From PWQG01 sp050486205 (GTDB taxonomy: Bacteria > Pseudomonadota > Gammaproteobacteria > Pseudomonadales > Pseudohongiellaceae), in the NCBI GenBank assembly GCA_050486205.1, contig JBJHCW010000007.1, positions 178,677-242,676 of the forward strand: a DNA stretch of 64,000 bases. Reading direction: 5' to 3'. The notes below the pieces were generated by a model. That model worked only from the letters and a program-made list of their open reading frames with translations, was not told the origin of the DNA and did no database searches. Below are positions 8,055-15,708 of this stretch, one piece after another. How positions within the stretch are numbered: the stretch's first letter is position 1; each line of letters begins with the position of its first letter. The translations under genes were made by a program, and so were the position numbers.

Positions 8055-10179
8055 TGGTTTCGAACGAGGAATCAAAAGATCGCGGCTTCAGCAGGATTTT
8101 CTGATGGGACCAGGCATCAATCTCTTCTGCCTTTATGCTTTCGTATTCCTTGACCGTATAGTGTGACCCACTGTCATCATCAATGATGTCCGAGTGCTCG
8201 ACCAGCACGATCTTTCCATTCCGGCTGCCGCCCCGATCGGTGCGAAACAGGCATACTGATTCGTCAGGTATGATCCTGTTCATGGATTCACCCCGGACTT
8301 TACAGGCGAAGAATGTCTCATTGATACGTATGCCGTCCGGTATACGTGCCCAGTCCTTTACTTCAGTTTGCTGCAACTCGCTGAACTGACCGGCGGCGGC
8401 GACGAGGTCATAAAGTGGTACCGCGTTGACATAGGGCTGGATTTCGTCGCGTTTCAGTTCGATGACGTTATCCGGAGGGCTGGTCTGTTTTGGAATGTAC
8501 CTTGCCAGATACTCACGAAAATCGGGGTCACAAGCGTAAACAAGCGTTCCCCGTATACCTCGCAGCATAATCGTTTTATAGATGTTCAGAATGTACTGTT
8601 TCAACTGCTTCGGATCGGTGATGGATTGTTTGCCGGTTCTGTCAAAGTAGAGCTCTGGCCGGATGACTATCTCATCATGCGCCTTGTCATAACTGATTTC
8701 TCTACCGAAGATGATTCCGGCGTAATTCAGGTCATAGCCTTGTGTGGTATGGATGCAGCCGACTTCGGTTGCAGAGTTCTCTGAGTTGATCCAGTCCGAA
8801 TTTGTGCTGTTCCAGCGGAGTTTCGAGCTTTCGATTTCGATATCGTACAGACTTGGATTGTTTTTCGAGATCCAGGGCCAGGAATAACCCGCGATAAATC
8901 GTGACAACCCAAATTCAGATTCCTTGGCCTGAAGCTGATTCTGAAATTCCTCGAAGGAATCAAACAGTTCTAACTCATATGATTTCGAGCAATAGAGTTT
9001 GTCATCAGGTAGTTGAGCGCCAAGCAAATCGTCAACAAACTTGACATAGGGGTTGCCACCGCGCACCCGAAATTGGGAGACCAATTGCTGCACCTGCGTA
9101 TCCGGAGAGGCTTTCAGGCTATCAAAGGTATCTGCAGATGCATCGGACGGCTTGATGGACTGGTCTTCGTCATAGAAAAAGATGGCCTTGTCGGACTGCA
9201 GGCGTACCCAGTCGACTTCGCTGCAGGTCTTGTGATCAAGGCCCAGGGTCTTTGAGTGTTTGTCGAAGGGGCCGAAGTATGGCCCCAGGTTTTTCCTCTG
9301 ACGCAGTCTGTGCGCCTCATCAACCAGTACGATGTCATAGTGGTTTTTGGTCAAGTCAGCTGGTCCGATGACCATACTGGCCTTCAGTCCGGCAACATTG
9401 GCAAAGGCCTTCTTTAACGTCGAGCGGAATGATGCCATTGGTACAACCAACGCCATATTCGGTTTTCCGCCGTACTTCTCCCGCAATCCAGACAGCAAAT
9501 CCCTGAGTTCCGCTTCCTCGGTCGAAAACTCGCGGAAGTTGAAGTCGTGGGTATCCGTTTGCAGGAGCTTGAACAGGAATATGGCGAGCACAGACTTGCC
9601 TGTGCCAGCGCCGCCCTGGACCACCAGATTGCGAACCGAGTTGTCCATCAGTGCATGCATGATACCCAGCAGACTCTGGCGCTGGTCGGAGGACAGGGAT
9701 TTGTACGGGGAGTACTTGAACAGGTCTGAGTTGTCCAGATGCTCCAGTGAGTGCTGCGTCAGACCTTCAGCTCGCAACCTGTCCCAGATGGATCGGAAGA
9801 TGCCGGAGTAAAGCACGTCTTTTTGATAGTAGTTGTGATCGGCGAGTCCCAGATTGCCATTAAGCAAAGCGAAATTTCCGTCAGCCGACATGTACTTGAT
9901 CAGATTGGATTCGATATCCAGCGTGGCTGATTTATTGAATTTCTCACTGGTAATAAGATGAATGACTGATAACTGACGCTTGCTGTCGTGTTTGAGGTGG
10001 GTGGCGACGCGATTAACTGCATCTGCAGTCTCGCCGACGTACGCTCGTCGTCTGTTGTTGTCGCTCAGCACGTATACCAGCGGCCAGCAATTCTGTGCAA
10101 AGGCATTCGCCTGTATCTCATCAAGCTGATCTTTACTGAAGATGTGACGATTGATCTCAATGAGGTGAGGTTCGCTCAT
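7987..10179 (-). CDS. GIY-YIG nuclease + Schlafen-group-3 (DUF2075) helicase + S24 peptidase fusion
   Basis: A 730-residue three-part protein. Residues about 32-100 form a GIY-YIG nuclease (LVYVLSD, AYVGET, Arg57, Glu90 in LDIESNLI). Residues about 160-565 form a DUF2075/SLFN-g3 SF1-type helicase: Walker A GGAGTGKS at 189-196, Walker B VLVDEAH at 284-290, FYDEDQS at 335-341, SQFRVRGG at 368-375, HTTQGYDLNYAG at 477-488 and LRGIRGTLVYACD at 539-551. Residues 587-730 form an S24/LexA-type domain with a possible Ala-Gly cleavage site (AAAG, 594-597), Ser632 in GESM and Lys677 in YTVKEY. Its ATG overlaps the mazG stop by 4 nt (ATGA), so translation is coupled. It looks more AT-rich than nearby core genes. 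Action on DNA is likely; the rest is inference. Confidence 0.88.
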   Translation of the reverse strand: MSEPHLIEINRHIFSKDQLDEIQANAFAQNCWPLVYVLSDNNRRRAYVGETADAVNRVATHLKHDSKRQLSVIHLITSEKFNKSATLDIESNLIKYMSADGNFALLNGNLGLADHNYYQKDVLYSGIFRSIWDRLRAEGLTQHSLEHLDNSDLFKYSPYKSLSSDQRQSLLGIMHALMDNSVRNLVVQGGAGTGKSVLAIFLFKLLQTDTHDFNFREFSTEEAELRDLLSGLREKYGGKPNMALVVPMASFRSTLKKAFANVAGLKASMVIGPADLTKNHYDIVLVDEAHRLRQRKNLGPYFGPFDKHSKTLGLDHKTCSEVDWVRLQSDKAIFFYDEDQSIKPSDASADTFDSLKASPDTQVQQLVSQFRVRGGNPYVKFVDDLLGAQLPDDKLYCSKSYELELFDSFEEFQNQLQAKESEFGLSRFIAGYSWPWISKNNPSLYDIEIESSKLRWNSTNSDWINSENSATEVGCIHTTQGYDLNYAGIIFGREISYDKAHDEIVIRPELYFDRTGKQSITDPKQLKQYILNIYKTIMLRGIRGTLVYACDPDFREYLARYIPKQTSPPDNVIELKRDEIQPYVNAVPLYDLVAAAGQFSELQQTEVKDWARIPDGIRINETFFACKVRGESMNRIIPDESVCLFRTDRGGSRNGKIVLVEHSDIIDDDSGSHYTVKEYESIKAEEIDAWSHQKILLKPRSFDSSFETITLDPDEASRYRVVGEFVQVLD

Positions 10180-10496
10180 AGTTCGTCGTATTTCCTGGCG
10201 GTACCCCTGGCCTTGTTTACGGGATACTTGGTCCGGTTCTTCTCAATTTTTTCCAGCACAATCTCTTTGACATCGAATTGGCAGGCATCAGCCAGCAAAA
10301 AGGCGAACGCGAAGACGTCCGCGAGTTCTTCCTTGATCTTTTCCCTGTCAGCATCTTCGGGGCTTTTCCATAAGAAGGCTTCGAGCAACTCTCCGGCTTC
10401 GATGTTCAGGGCAAGCGACAGGTCTTTGGGGTTGTGGAACTGTTCCCAGTCGCGCTCATCACGAAATTGCTTCAGGGCGTCAAGGATGTCATTCAT
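10176..10496 (-). CDS. MazG-like nucleotide pyrophosphohydrolase
   Basis: A 106-residue all-alpha MazG-fold protein. It shows the metal-binding Glu/Asp pattern: EAGELLEAFLW at about 35-45 and IKEELADVFAFAFLLAD at about 55-72. The family hydrolyses (d)NTPs to monophosphate and pyrophosphate; short single-domain members occur as house-cleaning enzymes and in phage-host conflict loci. I take the ATG at 10496 (MNDILDALKQFRDERDW is the typical family start); a GTG at 10541 is in frame but adds an atypical leader. It is first in a two-gene unit with the helicase fusion, overlapping by 4 nt. I see no LexA-type CTG-N10-CAG site upstream. Confidence 0.88.
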   Translation of the reverse strand: MNDILDALKQFRDERDWEQFHNPKDLSLALNIEAGELLEAFLWKSPEDADREKIKEELADVFAFAFLLADACQFDVKEIVLEKIEKNRTKYPVNKARGTARKYDEL

Positions 10497-10737
10497 TGGT
10501 TGCGCCTGTCGGTGGAGTGTTGGTGAGATGTATGATTTCACGAATGTGGGAAGCAGGCAATGGGGCGTAGTGTCTCAGTGGCTTATCCGCAGCTTGTCTG
10601 GGTTTCCCGTGCTCTCACGTATGTTGGGAAACCATGTTTGTCGCAGACAAGTAGTGCTGGCAAACAGGGGGACAGAAACGATTTCTTGCCACTGGTATCC
10701 TGGTCGCGCACATAGTGGGTAATCCCGAGTTTTCTGG

Positions 10738-11172
10738 ATGCTCCCAACTCCGAGAGAATGGAGCCATGAGCAAATTCTCCTTTCGTTGTTAGCCGTACTG
10801 CTGAGCGCGCCTGCATTGGCCAACTGCACATCGATAACTGTAGGTGGTACGACGTTCCATAACTGTTCCAACGGAACCAGTGGTACATCGCAGAGCGTTG
10901 GCGGGACGACTTTCCACAGTTTCAATAACGGGACATCTGGGACAACCCAAAACGTTGGAAATACCATTTTTTCCAACTTCAATAGCGGGACCACCAACAC
11001 CAGTACGTCGTCCCAGCAGATTGGCAATACAACCTTTCACAGCTCCAGTACTGGGGTGAGCGGAACTTCCCAGCAGATCGGCAATACCGGATTTCACCAA
11101 TTCAGCAGCGGCACCTCCGCTACCCCAACCAACGTTGGGAATACGACTTTCATCAACATTGTCACTCCTTGA
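10738..11172 (+). CDS. Small exported protein of about 20-residue GNTTFH repeats
   Basis: After a hydrophobic leader ending in SAPALA, the rest is five to six imperfect repeats of about 20 residues (core [IV]G[GN]TTFH...GTSGTSQ), rich in Thr, Ser, Gly and Asn. This suggests a small beta-solenoid or adhesive surface protein. Repeat proteins of this kind occur as uncharacterised small exported proteins in gammaproteobacteria. The 144-residue frame opens at 10738 with an unusually acidic leader. A better start, ATG at 10766 after GGAGCC, would give MSKFSF, but it is in another frame and stops after eight codons. A one-base frameshift in the leader, or a sequencing error, is possible. Confidence 0.55.
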   Translation: MLPTPREWSHEQILLSLLAVLLSAPALANCTSITVGGTTFHNCSNGTSGTSQSVGGTTFHSFNNGTSGTTQNVGNTIFSNFNSGTTNTSTSSQQIGNTTFHSSSTGVSGTSQQIGNTGFHQFSSGTSATPTNVGNTTFINIVTP

Positions 11173-11343
11173 TTGGCTGCCGGCCTGCCCCAGCTTTCGC
11201 ATGCAAGCTGGATGACCCTGTATGCACTGGTGGCCACTTCGGTCGCATGTATTCGACAGTGCGATCTGTAACGATTGCTCATGACATCAAATATTTCTAA
11301 GAAAGGTTGCTTCTGACAATAAGGGGGTTAGGCGGCCAGCAGC

Positions 11344-12573
11344 CTACCTCTCCGGAAACAACCCGGGCATCCAGCGCGAGGCCAGCGCTGCCGGAAAGGC
11401 AAGCCGGAGCGGAGCACGTGTTGTTTCAGCGCGCAAAACATCCCGCTTCAACAGCGCCGAGCTGATCCTCCGCGCCTGGCGGTCGCTTACTCCCAGCAGC
11501 TCAGGGACTTCGGCGCGGGGCAGTTCGCCCCGGTAGAGTATCGCCTCCAGAATCTTGTCTGACTTCGGCGGCAAGGCATCGGCGCGGATTTCTTCTTCTG
11601 CCCACAGCAGTATCCGGCCGCGCAGCCGTTCCGGCCTGACGAGATCTTCCATGAAGGTGACCTGATCCAGGCAGGTTTCCAGGAAAAAGCGTGTGAATTC
11701 CACCAACGCTTCTTCGCTCAAGTGGCCGCGCCCATCAAGGTTGTTGCGCCGCGTGAGATCACAAGCGGCCAGATGTCCCTTGTAACGATCCTCGTTGCGG
11801 GCAAGACCTCTTGCCACTGACCAGATGCCACCAGTGTCCAGGGTTTCCAGCAGCATGGCATGGGACATGAGGCGCGCTACCCGGCCATTGCCATCAAGGA
11901 AGGGGTGTATCCACAATAGCCGGTGGTGTGCGCTGGCAGCAGCGAGGATTCTGCCTGACTTGCCAAGATTGCCATAGACTGCTTCAAAGCGGTCCAGGAA
12001 GCGGGGAATTGCGCCGGGGCTTACGGGCACATGCCTGCCGACCTGGACATCACGCTTGCGCAGTTCACCCGGGACGATTTGCAGGCGTTCTCTGGTTTGT
12101 GGATCCTCGACATAGAGCAGCGAGTCCGGCAACAGATCACAAAACCGTCTGTGGATCTCACAAAGACTTTCGCTGGAGGTTTCTCGGCCCTTGAGGCCGC
12201 CCTGATCGATCCATTGCTGGACGGTGATATGGGCTTCAGCTTCCAGCTGCAGGTCGCGCTTTTCGGGGTCGTTGTTATAGTCCTTTTTCAGCGCACGTTC
12301 GATGTCGACGGGGTGCGTATCATGCCCCTCTATGAGATTGCTGTAATAGCAGTTCATGGCCCTGACCAGATCGGCAAGGGCCGAGGTCACGCCCTCCGGC
12401 AAACTGCTTTTGAAAGCAGCCGAGCGCGCAGCGAGCTCCAGGGCCAGATCGGTCAGTTCCTCCCGGCCGCTCGCGCCCTCCCGGATCAAAAGTGGCTCCA
12501 TCAGGGTGGTGCTTTCGCCCCGATCTGTCGCCGCTGCCTTGTCCGGAATTATGTCCGCTTCTTGTCTGGTCAT
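11344..12573 (-). CDS. Fic-family protein (class II, AMPylase type), C-terminal winged helix
   Basis: A 409-residue Fic protein. The active-site loop HPFLDGNGR is at 223-231 (catalytic His223, phosphate-binding Gly-Asn-Gly-Arg). An N-terminal inhibitory helix motif SNLIEG is at 78-83, as in self-inhibited class II Fic proteins. The C-terminal 100 residues look like a winged helix (ELPRAEVPELLGVSDRQARRISSALLKR). Fic enzymes usually transfer AMP from ATP to Ser/Thr/Tyr of a target protein. The target is unknown. I take the ATG at 12573, but no good ribosome binding site is present, and Met25 is an alternative. A second Fic gene lies 222 nt upstream in the same orientation. Confidence 0.9.
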   Translation of the reverse strand: MTRQEADIIPDKAAATDRGESTTLMEPLLIREGASGREELTDLALELAARSAAFKSSLPEGVTSALADLVRAMNCYYSNLIEGHDTHPVDIERALKKDYNNDPEKRDLQLEAEAHITVQQWIDQGGLKGRETSSESLCEIHRRFCDLLPDSLLYVEDPQTRERLQIVPGELRKRDVQVGRHVPVSPGAIPRFLDRFEAVYGNLGKSGRILAAASAHHRLLWIHPFLDGNGRVARLMSHAMLLETLDTGGIWSVARGLARNEDRYKGHLAACDLTRRNNLDGRGHLSEEALVEFTRFFLETCLDQVTFMEDLVRPERLRGRILLWAEEEIRADALPPKSDKILEAILYRGELPRAEVPELLGVSDRQARRISSALLKRDVLRAETTRAPLRLAFPAALASRWMPGLFPER

Positions 12574-12795
12574 ATTTATAATAATATCAAATGGTTTACT
12601 GTAGGTCCATCTTTGTTATGGCCGCTTCTTTGGCCGCCTTTATGGCCGACACTCGAATTAGTGCCACGCAGGGGGTAGAGTCAGGTTAGAGTAGAGCTCA
12701 GTGGCCCTCAACGCCCTAAGTATCGTTGCTTCGAAATTGCGAGTAGGCGGCGGCATCAAACAGCCGGCAAGATACCAATGCAAGCAGGAATCGCC

Positions 12796-13878
12796 TTATT
12801 GCAGGGATTCGTGAGTCAAAATCGCGTTAAGAGCAACATTGATGTAGTAGTTGTTACGCCCTCGTTTTATTTTGTGCAGAAAGCCGCCAGCGGTCAGGGC
12901 ATTGAGGTATTTGGTGGCGGTAAGGCGAGAAACCTTCAGGTCGCGCTCGACAAACTCGATTCTGGTGTAGGGGTGGGTGAACAGATTGTTGATCAAATCC
13001 TGGCTGTAAAACTTGTAGTTGGCGCGGATGCGGTGTTTTACATCCTGTAGCGCCGTCCGGATAGCCGCAATGGTGTTGATGGTATCGCCAGCGGTCGCCT
13101 CAATGGCGGCGAGCATATACAGCACCCAGTCTTCCCAGGTGTCCTGATCGCGTACGGTTTGCAACAGCCTGTAGTAGTCGGCCTTGGTACGCAGAATCTG
13201 GCGGCTGAGATAGAGCACGGGAATGTCCAGCAAACCTTCCTTGACCAGATACAGCACATTGATGATGCGCCCGGTGCGGCCGTTGCCGTCGTAAAACGGG
13301 TGAATGCTTTCGAACTGGTGATGAATCAGCGCCATTTTGATCAGCGGGTCGGCGGCGAAACGGGTGTCGTCATTGATGAACTGCTCCAGGTCGCGCATCA
13401 GCGCGATGATGGTGTCCGGGTTCTGAGGCGGAGTGTAGACAGTTGCGCCAGCCCCATCCTTGAGCGCGGTGCCCGGGAGTTTGCGCAGTCCGGCGTTGTT
13501 TTGTTCCAACTCGGCCTGTATGGCGATGATGTGATTGGTGGTGAGCAAGCCGCTCTGCCGCACCTGTTGAAAGCCTGTGTGCAGGGCCTGGCGGTAGTGC
13601 AGCACTTCTTTCACCGCCGGATTGGCGGGGTGCTCGGGGAAGAAGTCCTCCCGGAACAGGTCGTCATGGGTAGTGACGATATTCTCAATGGCGGAACTGT
13701 CTTTTGCTTCCTGCAGGCCCAGGGTACTGATGAGAATGCCCTGGTTGGGGATGGAGGCTGCCACGCCCTTGAGTTCTGCCAGCTTGCGGCTGGCCAGGGC
13801 CAGCTTTTTCAGGATGGCTGGGGATTCAAAGCGCTGCGCGGACAGATTTTCCAATGGAGCTATGGTCGCAGGGAGCAT
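12796..13878 (-). CDS. Fic-family protein (Fic/DOC with N-terminal Fic_N-like region)
   Basis: A 360-residue Fic protein of the common chromosomal type. The inhibitory motif SSAIEN is at 61-66 and the catalytic loop HPFYDGNGRTGR at 193-204. A C-terminal winged helix (about 290-350, RIEFVERDLKVSRLTATKYLNAL) probably binds its own promoter. It is predicted to AMPylate a protein target and to be held off by the Glu of the inhibitory motif. GAGG lies 7 nt before the ATG. A near-perfect palindrome at 13,898-13,935, directly upstream, is a likely operator. It shares little sequence with the other Fic protein beyond the motifs, so it is not a recent duplicate. Confidence 0.92.
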   Translation of the reverse strand: MLPATIAPLENLSAQRFESPAILKKLALASRKLAELKGVAASIPNQGILISTLGLQEAKDSSAIENIVTTHDDLFREDFFPEHPANPAVKEVLHYRQALHTGFQQVRQSGLLTTNHIIAIQAELEQNNAGLRKLPGTALKDGAGATVYTPPQNPDTIIALMRDLEQFINDDTRFAADPLIKMALIHHQFESIHPFYDGNGRTGRIINVLYLVKEGLLDIPVLYLSRQILRTKADYYRLLQTVRDQDTWEDWVLYMLAAIEATAGDTINTIAAIRTALQDVKHRIRANYKFYSQDLINNLFTHPYTRIEFVERDLKVSRLTATKYLNALTAGGFLHKIKRGRNNYYINVALNAILTHESLQ

Positions 13879-13897
13879 GGCCGGGCCTCGCCGATAC

Positions 13898-13935
13898 TTA
13901 TATGTATAGAAAACCGTGAATTTATATACATATAA
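13898..13935. promoter_or_regulatory. Palindromic operator candidate ahead of Fic gene
   Basis: The 11-nt arms TTATATGTATA (13898-13908) and TATACATATAA (13925-13935) are perfect inverted repeats separated by 16 nt. They lie 20 nt before the Fic start codon. The position fits autoregulation by the Fic C-terminal winged helix; this is inference. Confidence 0.55.
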
Positions 13936-14039
13936 CCCGAGACATGTATCGTTGTCACTGATTTTTTATAAGCATTGACCCGCGGCCAGTTCATTGACGC
14001 TGGATAGTTGAGGGAGGCGTAGATTGCTGAAGCAGGTCG

Positions 14040-14159
14040 CTACTCAGCACCAAACACCAGAAGAATCGCAAAAAAGACCCCGATGCCGATAAACATCCTC
14101 CGCACAAACCGCCTGTGATCCGTCTTTCGTGGCGTGTACTTATCCACGATGTGCTGCAT
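14040..14159 (-). CDS. Possible 39-residue membrane protein
   Basis: An ATG at 14159 opens a frame for 39 residues: a basic N-terminal half (KYTPRKTDHRRFVRRM) and one transmembrane helix (FIGIGVFFAILLVFG), ending AE. The same frame stays open upstream to about 14265 with protein-like content (FHVFDLAAKQEKTEPDYLDI) but offers only a GTG at 14189 as start, so this may be the end of a 5'-damaged gene. No ribosome binding site is evident. Confidence 0.35.
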   Translation of the reverse strand: MQHIVDKYTPRKTDHRRFVRRMFIGIGVFFAILLVFGAE

Positions 14160-14314
14160 TGGATTAACTGGTGTGGCACGACAAATCACTGGTATGTCGA
14201 GGTAATCTGGTTCGGTTTTCTCTTGCTTGGCAGCCAGATCAAAGACATGGAAGATGTGTTTAAACCCTAATTAAGGGTACGCTTTCAAGTACGTACGTCA
14301 AGGCGTTCGTCACG

Positions 14315-15142
14315 CTAGAACACATAAATGAATCCAACCCCCACCTCTGCTTCGTAATCGCTGCGTGCGATCGGGCTGCGCTTGATGTCGCGACCATAAT
14401 GCTCATAAAGCACCTCGCCGAAAATCAGCCAGTTCCGGTTGATATAATGACGATAGTTGTAGTGCAGTCCCACGGAGCGAAAGCCTCCACTCAGCTTGGT
14501 CTGACTCAGTCCCGATGCGGCTGCCTGCCCTGCGTCTATGCCAAAATCTTTATTGGCATAATCGCTGTCGTGATAAAGAACCACAACAGACAATTCAGAA
14601 CCGGACCCGTCAAGTCGGTCGCCGAAGCGGCGGCCCACCCCGAAAATGCCAAGATTTCCGTTCTCACCGGTTATAACCCGACCATCCAGCCAATTACGCC
14701 AATCGGCTTGAAAAGCGCGACGCGCTTGCAGCACGAGTTCAAAACTCTCACCCGTATCGCCGAGCCCATCCAGTCGACCGTCATTGGAATCACTCTCCTG
14801 ACGGCCTTCATCGAAGCCAACGGTTGCCTCGAACAGCCAGGTGTCAGAACGAAGACCTCTCCAGCCTATTGCTTCGCCCGCCCAATAGAAAATATTATCC
14901 CCGCGACGCCATTGAACCGCACCGGCAGGATCCACTTCGAAGCCGAACTCATCCGACCCTTCGTAGGCCGATTCGTATTCAATACCCAGGCCCAGCCCGA
15001 AGCTCCAGCCATCCTCACCTCTTGTGAAGTCGTCGAGCGAGGGTAAGGGCACCAAAGCGGTGTTCCCGTCCTGTGCTACTGCTGTTTGCGCGGCGAGCGC
15101 TGGGATGCACAATGCGATCAGCAAAACGGTAAACTCTTTCAT
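14315..15142 (-). CDS. MipA/OmpV-family outer-membrane protein
   Basis: A 275-residue protein with a signal peptide (about 1-23, ending AVAQ), alternating beta-strand pattern and a C-terminal Phe (GVGFIYVF), as outer-membrane barrels have. WSFGLGLGIEYESAYEGSDE and the closing strands match the MipA/OmpV family, first described as a scaffold for the MltA-PBP1B murein complex and often a small porin-like barrel. It stands alone, with 325 nt of upstream sequence. The ATG at 15142 puts the signal peptide at the N-terminus. The exact role is unknown. Confidence 0.85.
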   Translation of the reverse strand: MKEFTVLLIALCIPALAAQTAVAQDGNTALVPLPSLDDFTRGEDGWSFGLGLGIEYESAYEGSDEFGFEVDPAGAVQWRRGDNIFYWAGEAIGWRGLRSDTWLFEATVGFDEGRQESDSNDGRLDGLGDTGESFELVLQARRAFQADWRNWLDGRVITGENGNLGIFGVGRRFGDRLDGSGSELSVVVLYHDSDYANKDFGIDAGQAAASGLSQTKLSGGFRSVGLHYNYRHYINRNWLIFGEVLYEHYGRDIKRSPIARSDYEAEVGVGFIYVF

Positions 15143-15468
15143 TCAGATTCCACTCCAGTATGTGTGTGTAAAAACTGACGTTTTGTGGAACCTGAATGGT
15201 ACGCAAAAGTGCTGTGAGCAGATCACAGGGTGGTCTATCGACATGAATTTGACAGTACCGCGCAGCCATGGACCAGATAGCCGTCTCGCACCGAATATCA
15301 GAACATGTCATCACACCTGTCACCCGGAAACCGTGGTGAATTTGCACAGTGTCTGGATTGCTTGAGAGTGACTATGGGGCAAGCGGACGCTATGGGACGC
15401 AAATTGGTCTTCACGCGTTGATTTGTAAGGAGAAAATAAACTTTGCGGGATGTTATCGGACTTGCTAA
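15143..15468. other. Gap between mipA-like gene and tRNA-Leu
   Basis: About 325 nt without a supported gene. It should hold the promoter of the MipA-like gene and the trailer of tRNA-Leu; I could not pick out either with confidence. Confidence 0.4.
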
Positions 15469-15555
15469 TGGTGCCCAGGAGAGGACTTGAACCTCCACGG
15501 CCGTAAGGCCACCAGCACCTGAAGCTGGCGTGTCTACCAATTCCACCACCTGGGC
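15469..15555 (-). tRNA. tRNA-Leu (anticodon CAG)
   Basis: An 87-nt class II tRNA on the minus strand. Acceptor ends GCCCAGG and CCTGGGC pair, the anticodon arm is CCAGC-TTCAGGT-GCTGG, the long variable arm is TGGCCTTACGGCC-like, the T arm has GGTTCAAGTCC, and CCA is encoded. It closely resembles E. coli tRNA-Leu(CAG). Confidence 0.95.
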
Positions 15556-15708
15556 AAAGAGGGCGCGGTAATCAAGAGCGCGAACTTTACCGATCACGGT
15601 GCGTTCTGTCAACAATTTCTGCTGGCCTGATGGTGATTCTGTTAAGGTATATGCCGCCTTTGGCGTGTATACTGCCGGGATATATCAGGACTGAAGCAGA
15701 GAACCCCT

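Noticed and set aside
10497..10620. LexA box ahead of the mazG-helicase operon
   Set aside because: No CTG-N10-CAG match could be found by eye; SOS control of transcription is therefore not supported.
11189..11215. Hairpin CCAGCTT/AAGCTGG as terminator
   Set aside because: The stem is 7 nt without a T-run; too weak to call.
15469..15555. tRNA-Leu as the attachment site of the 8-14 kb island
   Set aside because: Its 3' end faces the region, but there is no integrase and I found no second copy of the tRNA end on the left.
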